This document shows, one piece after another, positions 1 through 9,966 of a DNA stretch of 64,000 bases; the first letter of the stretch is position 1, and each line of letters opens with the position of its first letter. The DNA comes from Paralithodes platypus. Lineage: Eukaryota; Arthropoda; Malacostraca; Decapoda; Lithodidae. The stretch is from positions 40,083,526 to 40,147,525 of the forward strand of contig CM064523.1 in assembly GCA_032716605.1 (NCBI GenBank), in the 5' to 3' direction. The notes under the pieces are model-generated. The model did no database searches and was not told where the DNA came from. It worked only from the letters and a program-made list of their open reading frames with translations. A program made the position numbers and the translations under genes.

Positions 1-1586
1 CCGAAGCCGAAGTAATCCACCCTTGACTAAGAACTTAAGAAGTCCTCCACCCTCTACTTCGGATCGGCACTATTACGTTACGTTAATTAATAGTCCTTAA
101 GCATCGAGCAAGGAATCTTCTGAAAAAAGTTAGATGCTTCTCGGATGCTCGTAAGAAGTACGTATCGGATTTTGAACAGTAATTCAATAAGAAAAACACT
201 GGCAATTAAATACTATTACAGGTTTAAATTGGCATAAGAATAATTAAAAGAATATGCAATAGTAAATGGCAAACATTAAAAAGAAGTACTCCGCAAATGC
301 AACGGCAATAGCCTACTCGGATTGTGCTCGTGGGCCACTAATCACTAAAGTAGCCAAGCTTGCAACACATGAAATCAATAGTGCATAAACAATATCATAC
401 ATAAGGAAAGCTTCAATACTATTCTGCATCTACTAATCGAGTAAAGTCTAGCTGGGGTACTGTGGGCAAAAAGGTAGCAGTGACTGAGCAAAAACGGCTC
501 GTAGCCTAGCGAAGTCCTCACAACTGTTTAAAGTATTACGTTAACACTAACAAGTGCACTTTGAGAAATCCAGATCCCTTGTATCTGGTTTTCTCCCGGC
601 TCCTTGACAAAGTAAAAACAAGCTGTTAATAAAATACAGGGTGGTTAGGCTCTTGCCCTCACGCACTGTAAATTATTAACTCAACACAGTCAGCCGCGAA
701 GACAACCTAGGCTTCACTGAACCGAAACGAGTATGCAGGTTTATCGCTTAACCACTGCATCAAACAACAACTCGTAACACAGAAAAGCCTTACCCCAGTC
801 TAGCATTACCTAGACTAGCAGAAACCAGGAATAATAATAACACACACAGGGAAATGCATAGACAAGTGCAACAAACATAAATCAATCCTATTCTAAGTTA
901 ACCCTTCCAAAATAGGCTATCTAATAGGCATGTATCTCATGAGAACTCAAGCGATAATACGTTGGCTGACTAGCTCTGCACCAACGGGACCATGGAAGTT
1001 AAAAAGGGTAGGGAAAAGAGGAGATAAGAATGTAAGGTAGTAGAGAAAGTTCACATCAGTCAGAAGAATATATATAGTTAGCAAGGGAAATGAGAAGTCG
1101 CTCTGCCTAATGAGTTCTGATCAAAAAATGGCTAGACTTCCCTTTTTATACTCGGCCCTCTAGTGAGCCCAACGTGAACTACTAAGGACCGCCCACTGAC
1201 AATCATTACGTAATTTCTCTCTCTCCTCTGGGATAGACAAAGGCTTTCCTAGCACTGAGGGGAGGGGGGAGGGGGGGGAGTGCTAGTGAGTTAGGCCCAC
1301 CTCCCGCATGGCGCACCCACTGACCCCCAACTGTGGCTGCCGCTTCTCCCATCATTACAAATAAGTTTTACACACAATACTTAAAACTAATGATATAAAA
1401 TAGAACTCGTTGACTCAGATGAAAACAAAATACATATTCATATTACTTATAGTACAACGGCTCACATGAACTAAGTTAGGAAACTCTACATAGACTACAG
1501 CCAAAGTTCCTGCCCTGACGATCCTAGCGAGAGTGGGGCATGACTAGGCGTTCTGTACAGCATGCTCACACTGGACATGCGTCACA
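1..1586 (-). repeat. 3' LTR of gypsy copy 1, partial
   Basis: Bases 1-1586 match 7585-9170 almost exactly. Differences by eye are short indels in A, G and CA runs and a couple of substitutions. The LTR ends at 1586 in GTCACA, followed directly by the polypurine tract. The other end lies outside the window. Confidence 0.93.
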
Positions 1587-1598
1587 CCTCCCCCAAGA
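1587..1598 (-). other. Polypurine tract of gypsy copy 1
   Basis: On the minus strand this reads TCTTGGGGGAGG immediately before the LTR start TGTGACGC. That is the standard position of the plus-strand primer. Gypsy copy 2 has the same tract at 58243-58252. Confidence 0.8.
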
Positions 1599-1989
1599 TT
1601 TTACTTGCTCAACCCTGAGCTAAAATCTGACAAAAACAGAACCCCATCAAGCCCCTCACACCCAGCGACCCAGCGACCGCATGGCACTAAAACAAAGCTG
1701 AGTTTATCACCAAAACGCATCTTATTATTATATAAAAATTCACATTTTATAACTCCTCCCAACAATAGCAAAAAGACACAATATCATGCTCCCAGAGCGA
1801 GCTTACAGCAGCTCAGCCGTTTGATAGTTTGTGGACTACTCAAACTCTATAGGCTATGACAAACTTATACGATTACCTATATCAAAAGAAAGAGTTTTTA
1901 TATGATTTTTATATTTTAATATGTTTTTCCCGGCTGCACTATAAGGGCAGCCTATTTTCCTCCACTCAAACCCACACACCTGTGATAGC
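1599..1989 (-). other. 3' untranslated region of gypsy copy 1
   Basis: About 390 bases between the RNase H stop and the polypurine tract. I see no supported ORF here. Copy 2 has a matching non-coding stretch at 58253-58567. Confidence 0.6.
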
Positions 1990-3072
1990 CTACGACTGAT
2001 CATCCACCCTTGATAAACAATCCGCGATCACATTGTCACATCCAGCAATATGACGGATGTCCAGGTTATACTCCTGCAACATCAAAGAACACCTGGTCAG
2101 TCTCATATTGTGATTGTGAAATTGATTCAGGAATCTCAAAGGGTGATGATCAGTGTAGATAACCACGACTGGGCCATAGGCTGGAACATACACCTCGAAG
2201 TGCCTGAGCGACAGCACAATCGCCAGTAATTCCTTTTCTATTGTAGAATAGTTCTTTTGTGCAGCATTGAACTTCTTAGAAAGAAACTTACTGGGTGTTC
2301 CACACCTTCATTGTCTGTCTGTAGCAAGACGGCACCAGCCCCTACACCACTAGCATCTGTTGCCAGCTGAAAAGGCCTGTTAAAGTCTGGGGCCCTGAGT
2401 ATCGGGTGAGTACATAGCAAATGTTTCACCAAAGTGAAAGCCTTTTCACACTCAGGTGCCCACAAAAACTTTTTGTCTTTAGATAACAAATCTGTGAGAG
2501 GTGCCAACACCGTTGAGTAACCTTTTATGAAGCGTCTGTAGTAGCCTATCATACCCAAGAATCTCATAATCTGCTTCTTGGTTGTTGGGTGCGGAAATTT
2601 ATTGATAGCCTGTACCTTGTTCTGAGGAGGGCACACCTGTCCCCTTCCCACTACAAACCCAAGGTACTGCACAGTGGCTTTTACGAAGTCACACTTTGCC
2701 AAATTTACTACCAGACCTGCTTCACTAAGTTTTCCGGAACAAGGTCTCAAGGTGCTCACAATGGCTCTCAAAGTCGTCATCATAAATGATTACATCGTCC
2801 AAATATACGGTGCAATTTGGAATGTCCTTTACAATTTCATTCATCAGGTTCTGAAACGTTGCTGGTGCATTCTTAAGCCCGTTAGGCATAACATTGCACC
2901 GGTAGGTACTCCCGTCCACAACAAAACCACATACCTCTTTAGCACGCTCGGACAAAGGTACTTGCCAGTAACCTTTTACTAAATCTACTTTAGACAAAAA
3001 ACGAGCATTACCAATTTTGTCAACACTATCATCAACCCGAGGAAGAGGATATGGGTTAGTTGGAGTCGACAC
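1990..3072 (-). pseudogene. pol: Gypsy copy 1 RT core and RNase H, frameshifted
   Basis: This stretch continues the polyprotein of 3056-7111. The reading passes through three frames: 3072-2725 carries RT palm motifs including the catalytic YLDDV, 2783-2238 carries the RT thumb/connection and the start of RNase H, and 2217-1990 carries the RNase H end with the TDHHPL and DCLSR motifs. Comparison with copy 2 places one-base indels near 3066, 2735 (an extra A in an A run) and 2284 (a missing base in a T-rich run). The product would reverse-transcribe element RNA inside the virus-like particle. Because the LTRs are nearly identical and the indels lie mostly in short runs, some breaks may be sequencing errors rather than decay. 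Confidence 0.85.
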
Positions 3073-6000
3073 CGTTTAACCTACGGAAATCAATACAAAA
3101 GCGTACCTTGCCATCTGGCTTAGGCTGCAGTGTTACAGGGGAAGTCCACTTAACTGTGCCTTTCTCTATCAACCCTCTACCGAGCATATACTCCAACTCA
3201 TCCCTCAGAGCTGGTAGTTTTATGGGGGGCACACGGTACGGGATTGACTTAAAGGGTAGATGGTCCCCCACGTCAACATCATGCATAGCCTGAGTAGTGA
3301 GGCCTGGGTGTTCAGCAAATACAGTGGGGTATGAACCGAACAACTGACGGATAGCATCAAACTGCGGCTCAGGCAAATGAGCTATAGCCTCGTCAGCCCT
3401 TAGGCTCGAGTTCCCCGCCCACTGATCCGCTGAAACATGTTGATCCCAGCTATCCTCCTCTGAAGCTTGACTGTCCCCCTCTCCTTCTCCACCACGGCCG
3501 CAACAAGCCAACACAGGGACAGTGAGAGGCTCAGAGGGGCGCCTCACATACTCTTTAATAAGGTTCACGTGACATAACTGGTTCTTTTTCCTCCTGTCTG
3601 GAGTGGCAACAAGGTAATCTAAGTCTGAAATTTTTTCTACAATTTTATAAGGTCCAGTGTACTTCGCAGAGAGGGGGTTACCAACCAAAGGCAACAAAAT
3701 TAATACCTCTTGTCCTACAGTGAACTTCCGGAGCCTCACTTTGCGATCATACCTGTCCTTCATCAAAGCTTGTGATTCTGTCAAATTTCTACCTGCCATC
3801 TCCAGACTCTTAAGCATGCGCTCACGGCTTTCAAGCACATACTTTAATAATGGACAAGGCTGCACAGTCCCCTCCCAAATTTCTTTCAGCATGTTAAGGG
3901 GGCCCCTGACACGGTGTCCAAAAATCAGCTCGTTTGGACTAAATCCCAGGCTCTCACCAGGTACCTCCCGAGCAGCAAACAGCACATAAGGCAATCCAAG
4001 ATCCCAATCCATACCGTTGTCAGCACAATAACACCTGAGCATGCTTTTAAGTGTAGCATGCCACCGCTCAAGCACCCCTTGACTCTCAGGGTGATACGCT
4101 GACGATACTACTGCTCGTATCCCATGCTGTTGCATTGTTTGCTTGAACATGTTGGAGGTGAAATTAGATCCCTGATCAGACTGAATCTCCTCCGGGTACC
4201 CGTACCTTGAGAAGTACCACAACAAGTTACTGACTACCGTCTTAGCCATTCCATTTTTCATAGGGTATGCATCGGGGTATCTAGTGGCAACATCCATTAT
4301 GGTTAACAAAAATTTATTTCCCGCCTTAGTGGGAGGGAGTGGACCAACCATGTCAACAATAATTTTACTAAAGGGTGGCCCAATCACAGGAATAGGGTGT
4401 AACGGAGCCTTAGGAATAACTTGGTTCGGTTTCCCGACACGTTGACAAATATCACAGGAGTTTATCCATGACTGCACATGAGACTTCATCCCCGGCCACC
4501 AAAACAATTTCCCCAAAGCCGCCACCGTTTTTCTCACCCCTAGATGTCCTGCCAGTGGTGTGTCATGCGCCAACCTCAGTAGGCTATCCCTGCACTCCCG
4601 TGGCACCACCAACTGGTCCACTACTCCGGACCCCTTTTGCCAACTACGTTTAGGGTCTTGAAAACGCCTATAAAGGATGCCTTCTAAATAAAAAAAATCT
4701 CCTGGCTGTGCATCGCCGTCCTCGTCGAGCTCTACAGCTCCATTAGCACACGTTTGGAGCTCAGGGTCCTCTAGTTGCAACCGACTTATATCTGAGGGTG
4801 CCAAGCGATCTAACTGCTCCCGGAGCAATGCATGACCTTCCCCGATACTGGGCTGCTCCCTCTGTCTCTCTCGATGTACATAACGTTGCTGTCGTGGAGA
4901 CTCGTCATGCCCAGCCTCGTCACTCTCGATGACAGGCCCAGGGGCTACTCCAGAATTAAGTAATGGTGCTAATACTGAATCACCCAGGAGAGCCGCCGAG
5001 TCAAAACTCTTAAAACCAACTCCAGCTTTAGCCTCCTCCTGTTGATCGTTCCTCCGCTGGTCTGAAGGCGGAGGACTAGGCTGTGACACTTTAGCTGCCC
5101 GAGCTCGGGTGACAACACACGCCATGGGTTGTGTCTGGCACCGCTCGACCCACTCTTGCTCTTCCCTACTCACGTCGGCCGGCCTCTCGGCAACGACTAA
5201 GGGTAGAACCTCGGAAGCGGGCATTGCAAAGTCGTTGCCGAGAAGAAGGTCGACGCCCTCCACTGGCAGTTTCTCCACAATCCCGACATCCAATTCACGT
5301 GCCACACCATCCACCTCCAACTCCAACCGCACCAGCGGGTATGACCGAGTTGCATTAATACCCTGCACCACTACCACCCGAGCCGCGTTTATAGGGTAGC
5401 CAGTCAAGTTTTTCATCAGAGTCTGGGAAGCACCTGTATCACGCAAGACCTCTACTCCATGCTTGCGCCCCGCCCACATCACGCAACCCCGCCCTCTATG
5501 GTCGCAAAAAACATCCTGAGCAGGGTTCGAGCCTCCCAGGTGCTTCTGCATTGGCTGTGCCTCAGCCTCTGACGAACTGCCCCAGGCAAACTCAGATGAC
5601 TTCGGAGACACACCAATGTTGCAGGCCAAAGACACAGCTGCTGTAGGTGGTTTGCTAGGACAGACTCTTGCAAAGTGCCCCTTTTTATGACAATGATAAC
5701 ACTCCACCTCCCCTTTGGGCTTCCCTTGGTACTGGGAAGGGCCCGGCCCCTTCTTAAATGGGACGGTGCTAGTCTTGTGGTCAGTCTTGGTATCATGGCT
5801 CTTGTACTTGTTTGCATAAGGTATATCACTAACTCGGGGGGGTGGGGCGTCACGCCCCTTGTTACCTGCCTCACTACGCTGGGCAGACCCGCACCCACGA
5901 ATTAGTGATAGCCGGAGGTCAGCCATCTCAGCTGCCTCCTGTAGAGTTTTTGGGTTCTTTTCTTTAATAGTTAAAGTCATTTCTGCACCAGTACACTTAT

Positions 6001-7111
6001 AAAACTGCTCGAGCAGAAACAGCTCAGTCAACTGTTCGGCCGTCTCAGCTTTCTCAGAACGTGTCCAGTTTTTAAGTGCATCTTTTAAGTCCCGGGCATG
6101 TTCAAGAAAGGTCACCTCCCTAGTCTTTGTAACACCCCGAAACTTCAATCGATATGTTTCCGGTTGCAACTCGTATGCCCGTAGGACAGCTCTCTTCAAT
6201 TCTGGGTAGTCAATGCAAGACTCTAAAGGCAGTGCATCATAAGCCTTCAGACCCTTACCCGTAAGTCTTGAGGAGACTAGAGCTGCCCACTTCTCTTCAG
6301 GCCAATTATGCTCCCTACATTTCTTCTCAAAACGATTAAAAAATTCTGTGACTTCAGTTTCACTAAATACCGGCACCAATTTGACTAATTGGGCCAAGGA
6401 CTGTTCTCTTACTTGGCCCTCACGGCCCATCCAAGTCCCTGTCGACTCTGCACGAGACTTATCTAAATCTAATTTAGCACAATATTTCTCCGAGTCGTAC
6501 TTAAGCTCAGCCTCATGCCTCCTAACCTCAATCTCATGCCTCCTCGTCTCATCCTCCTGCCTCCTGGTCTCATTTTCATGCCTCCTGGTCTCATCCTCCT
6601 GCTTCCTAGCCTCAATCTTAGCAAGCTCAAGTCTAAATACCATATCTGGAGACAGACAGGAAGAGGGAGCTGCCACTACTGAAGGAGGGGGGGCAAAAAC
6701 TGGGGAACCACCATGTGCACCACCCGAGGGCACTCCAATCTGCCAATTCTCATCCCTCTGTGGGAGAGTGCTAACCTCCGGTAACTGAGTGGACGGCACT
6801 GTGGGAGTCGAGTGAGAGGGGATCTGGGGAGGAACCCCCCCAAACGCCCTCTCCTCCGAAACCCCATGTCGCCCACGCAACACCCAGGAAATCAGCTCCC
6901 CCTTGGACATCCCTACTACATTGGAAATTCCCAAAACCTTGGCTATCAGGTGCAAGCCACAAACATCCACCCCAGTCAGCCTCTCCTCCGTCACGTGGTA
7001 CCGCTTACTCACAAAAACTCTAGCATCCTCCTCACTGGTTACTAACGGCACCCCTTCAAATGGCATCTCTCGCTCATCGTCAGTGCTAATGCACGACATA
7101 CTGAAGTCCAC
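3056..7111 (-). CDS. gag-pol: Gypsy copy 1 gag-protease-integrase-RT polyprotein (first part)
   Basis: One open frame of 1351 codons. Gag occupies roughly residues 1-480, with a charged heptad-like stretch at about 165-215 (DETRRHE-type repeats) and a CCHC zinc knuckle CYHCHKKGHFARVC near 471. The protease DTGAS motif is near 557. Integrase follows: an HHCC zinc domain at about 850-890, the catalytic D in VDMVGPL, D in SDQGSNF and E in GVLERWH, then a GPY/F-type C-terminal module. The start of RT (WTSPVTLQPKPDGKVRF) comes after integrase, not before it. Gag and pol are in one frame, so no frameshift signal is needed. The frame ends at a one-base shift just inside RT. Start chosen at the first Met; a second in-frame Met lies five codons on. 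Confidence 0.92.
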   Translation of the reverse strand: MDFSMSCISTDDEREMPFEGVPLVTSEEDARVFVSKRYHVTEERLTGVDVCGLHLIAKVLGISNVVGMSKGELISWVLRGRHGVSEERAFGGVPPQIPSHSTPTVPSTQLPEVSTLPQRDENWQIGVPSGGAHGGSPVFAPPPSVVAAPSSCLSPDMVFRLELAKIEARKQEDETRRHENETRRQEDETRRHEIEVRRHEAELKYDSEKYCAKLDLDKSRAESTGTWMGREGQVREQSLAQLVKLVPVFSETEVTEFFNRFEKKCREHNWPEEKWAALVSSRLTGKGLKAYDALPLESCIDYPELKRAVLRAYELQPETYRLKFRGVTKTREVTFLEHARDLKDALKNWTRSEKAETAEQLTELFLLEQFYKCTGAEMTLTIKEKNPKTLQEAAEMADLRLSLIRGCGSAQRSEAGNKGRDAPPPRVSDIPYANKYKSHDTKTDHKTSTVPFKKGPGPSQYQGKPKGEVECYHCHKKGHFARVCPSKPPTAAVSLACNIGVSPKSSEFAWGSSSEAEAQPMQKHLGGSNPAQDVFCDHRGRGCVMWAGRKHGVEVLRDTGASQTLMKNLTGYPINAARVVVVQGINATRSYPLVRLELEVDGVARELDVGIVEKLPVEGVDLLLGNDFAMPASEVLPLVVAERPADVSREEQEWVERCQTQPMACVVTRARAAKVSQPSPPPSDQRRNDQQEEAKAGVGFKSFDSAALLGDSVLAPLLNSGVAPGPVIESDEAGHDESPRQQRYVHRERQREQPSIGEGHALLREQLDRLAPSDISRLQLEDPELQTCANGAVELDEDGDAQPGDFFYLEGILYRRFQDPKRSWQKGSGVVDQLVVPRECRDSLLRLAHDTPLAGHLGVRKTVAALGKLFWWPGMKSHVQSWINSCDICQRVGKPNQVIPKAPLHPIPVIGPPFSKIIVDMVGPLPPTKAGNKFLLTIMDVATRYPDAYPMKNGMAKTVVSNLLWYFSRYGYPEEIQSDQGSNFTSNMFKQTMQQHGIRAVVSSAYHPESQGVLERWHATLKSMLRCYCADNGMDWDLGLPYVLFAAREVPGESLGFSPNELIFGHRVRGPLNMLKEIWEGTVQPCPLLKYVLESRERMLKSLEMAGRNLTESQALMKDRYDRKVRLRKFTVGQEVLILLPLVGNPLSAKYTGPYKIVEKISDLDYLVATPDRRKKNQLCHVNLIKEYVRRPSEPLTVPVLACCGRGGEGEGDSQASEEDSWDQHVSADQWAGNSSLRADEAIAHLPEPQFDAIRQLFGSYPTVFAEHPGLTTQAMHDVDVGDHLPFKSIPYRVPPIKLPALRDELEYMLGRGLIEKGTVKWTSPVTLQPKPDGKVRFCIDFRRLNGVDSN
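6512..6617 (-). repeat. 21-bp coding minisatellite inside gag
   Basis: About five imperfect 21-bp units, each encoding seven residues of the ETRRHE/ETRRQED type, in frame with gag. The product is a strongly charged, probably helical segment. Gypsy copy 2 has an Ala/Glu/Arg-rich helix at the same place but without clear repeats. Confidence 0.7.
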
Positions 7112-7298
7112 AAAAAAATTCTCGAGACAAAAGTGTTTAACTTCCTATGCAAGCACTAATTACTAAATTAACTGGAGTCTCTTAAATGCTTTACTAATTG
7201 CCATACAAAAACAAATATTCTTCAATATGCACGCTAAAATACAAACAAACAAATGTTGTACAACTCTGCAAAAATTTATACTGTTCACAAAATCCTAA

Positions 7299-7310
7299 GC
7301 AAGGTCGCCA
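7299..7310 (-). other. Candidate primer binding site of gypsy copy 1
   Basis: Two bases inside the 5' LTR the minus strand reads TGGCGACCTTGC. The first eight bases match the complement of a tRNA 3' end GGTCGCCA, a form seen in some tRNA-Arg. The primer identity is inference. Copy 2 has a damaged version, with GCGACC preserved. Confidence 0.55.
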
Positions 7311-7312
7311 TT

Positions 7313-9170
7313 TGTTACGACCTGGCACTCGGGTACACAAGGGCTCTCAATCAGGACTCTAATACGGCTCGCTGCCACAACGGAAACACACGATCCCAAC
7401 CCCTGAGTACTGCCAGCCGAACAAAAAACACCAATACCCTCCAGAGTTCAATCTGCTATAACGGGGTATACAAGAACTCGGTACTAGTGTTCAACAACAG
7501 ACTAATAAAGAGACAGGAATTCTCTAGTCTGGTCAACAATCAAACAAAGAAGTAAGAAACAACAACACCAAAGAATAGTGTTGGCCGAAGCCGAAGTAAT
7601 CCACCCTTGACTAAGAACTTAAGAAGTCCTCCACCCTCTACTTCGGATCGGCACTATTACGTTACGTTAATTAATAGTCCTTAAGCATCGAGCAAGGAAT
7701 CTTCTGAAAAAAGTTAGATGCTTCTCGGATGCTCGTAAGAAGTACGTATCGGATTTTGAACAGTAATTCAATAAGAAAAACACTGGCAATTAAATACTAT
7801 TACAGGTTTAAATTGGCATAAGAATAATTAAAAGAATATGCAATAGTAAATGGCAAACATTAAAAAGAAGTACTCCGCAAATGCAACGGCAATAGCCTAC
7901 TCGGATTGTGCTCGTGGGCCACTAATCACTAAAGTAGCCAAGCTTGCAACACATGAAATCAATAGTGCATAAACAATATCATACATAAGGAAAGCTTCAA
8001 TACTATTCTGTATCTACTAATCGAGTAAAGTCTAGCTGGGGTACTGTGGGCAAAAGGTAGCAGTGACTGAGCAAAAACGGCTCGTAGCCTAGCGAAGTCC
8101 TCACAACTGTTTAAAGTATTACGTTAACACTAACAAGTGCACTTTGAGAAATCCAGATCCCTTGTATCTGGTTTTCTCCCGGCTCCTTGACAAAGTAAAA
8201 ACAAGCTGTTAATAAAATACAGGGTGGTTAGGCTCTTGCCCTCACGCACTGTAAATTATTAACTCAACACAGTCAGCCGCGAAGACAACCTAGGCTTTCA
8301 CTGAACCGAAACGAGTATGCAGGTTTATCGCTTAACCACTGCATCAAACAACAACTCGTAACACAGAAAAGCCTTACCCCAGTCTAGCATTACCTAGACT
8401 AGCAGAAACCAGGAATAATAATAACACACAGGGAAATGCATAGACAAGTGCAACAAACATAAATCAATCCTATTCTAAGTTAACCCTTCCAAAATAGGCT
8501 ATCTAATAGGCATGTATCTCATGAGAACTCAAGCGATAATACGTTGGCTGACTAGCTCTGCACCAACGGGACCATGGAAGTTAAAAAGGGTAGGGAAAAG
8601 AGGAGATAAGAATGTAAGGTAGTAGAGAAAGTTCACATCAGTCAGAAGAATATATATAGTTAGCAAGGGAAATGAGAAGTCGCTCTGCCTAATGAGTTCT
8701 GATCAAAAAATGGCTAGACTTCCCTTTTTATACTCGGCCCTCTAGTGAGCCCAACGTGAACTACTAAGGACCGCCCACTGACAATCATTACGTAATTTCT
8801 CTCTCTCCTCTGGGATAGACAAAGGCTTTCCTAGCACTGAGGGGAGGGGGGAGGGGGGGGGGAGTGCTAGTGAGTTAGGCCCACCTCCCGCATGGCGCAC
8901 CCACTGACCCCCAACTGTGGCTGCCGCTTCTCCCATCATTACAAATAAGTTTTACACACAATACTTATAACTAATGATATAAAATAGAACTCGTTGACTC
9001 AGATGAAAACAAAATACATATTCATATTACTTATAGTACAACGGCTCACATGAACTAAGTTAGGAAACTCTACATAGACTACAGCCAAAGTTCCTGCCCT
9101 GACGATCCTAGCGAGAGTGGGGCATGACTAGGCGTTCTGTACAGCATGCTCACACTGGACATGCGTCACA
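7313..9170 (-). repeat. 5' LTR of gypsy copy 1, complete
   Basis: 1858 bp, running from TGTTACGA at the internal edge to CGTCACA at the outer edge. It contains a G-rich run near 8840-8862 whose length differs between the LTRs. It abuts BEL/Pao pol at 9171. Confidence 0.92.
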
Positions 9171-9966
9171 CAACTCTGACTAGTTTATTATAGTCACCGA
9201 ATCTTGCCCACTCTATGAATGGACCCGGTGACTCATTTGGTTGGGCTGTAACTGCCACTGTTTCCAGTGGCAGAAGTCCCTCACCAACAGCATGCCAAAT
9301 CGTCCATTCACTTTCATGGAGCAGCCACTTTGGACAATGCCACCACAATTCGGACTTCACTAACCTGCTAGCCGTTATACCCCTAGTTATGTGATCACTA
9401 GGGTTTTCTTTTGTAATTACATAATGATAAGCAACGTCTGGCAATAGGGCCCTAATCTCATCTACCCTATTCCTCACATAAACTGGCAGAGACTTCTTGC
9501 TATGTATCCAGTTGAGTGCGACCTGACTATCGCACCATACGTGAATGATTTCAATATTTAATTCGCTCTCGTATGCTGCGCGTACATGTTGCACCAGACG
9601 TGCTAATAGCAGCATGGCAGTCAATTCCATTTTAGGGATAGTTACCTTTTTAACCGGGGCTACCTTGGCCCGGGCTGTAACTAAATGTGCCCCAAATGAA
9701 GTAACGACATATATGGCTACCCCGTATGCCGTGGCGCTTGCATCGCAAAACGTGTGTAACGTAACGTCACCGAACGCCGCCACTTTACGAGGTATAGGTT
9801 TAGTACATAGGATGGCATACTCATTCAACAACAATGTCCCTTGGTCATTCAGGTCCTCGGGCAAACTGTCATCCCATCCTATTTTACGTCTCCAAACTTC
9901 CTGCATTAGAATCCTAGCTCTTATGGTAACAGGTTTTTTGACCCAAAGGATAAAAAAATTGTGCAA
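9171..9966 (-). pseudogene. pol: BEL copy 1 pol: RNase H and linker, truncated
   Basis: This reads RTIRARILMQEVWRRK-type linker, then the RNase H region (LHTFCDASATAYGVAIYV, KMELTAMLLLARL, VWCDSQVALNW). It matches copy 2 at 42511-43290 closely. It is out of frame with the upstream PR-RT segment because the sequence near 9935-9950 differs from copy 2 by a short deletion/substitution. The C-terminal part is removed by the gypsy insertion at 9171. Confidence 0.85.

Larger units (their letters stand above)
1..9170 (-). mobile_element. Gmr1-like Ty3/gypsy LTR retrotransposon, copy 1 (cut by left window edge)
   Basis: The element reads on the minus strand. Its 5' LTR is 7313-9170 and its 3' LTR is 1-1586, which lacks about 270 bp because the window starts inside it. 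Both LTRs carry the terminal motif TGT...ACA. A polypurine tract and a candidate tRNA primer site sit at the proper internal edges. Coding order is gag, protease, integrase, RT, RNase H, which is the order of the Gmr1 lineage and not of ordinary gypsy elements. The LTRs differ by only a few substitutions and short indels by eye, so insertion was recent. No env-like ORF is present. The right flank continues as BEL/Pao pol, so the element is nested in BEL copy 1. Confidence 0.9.
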
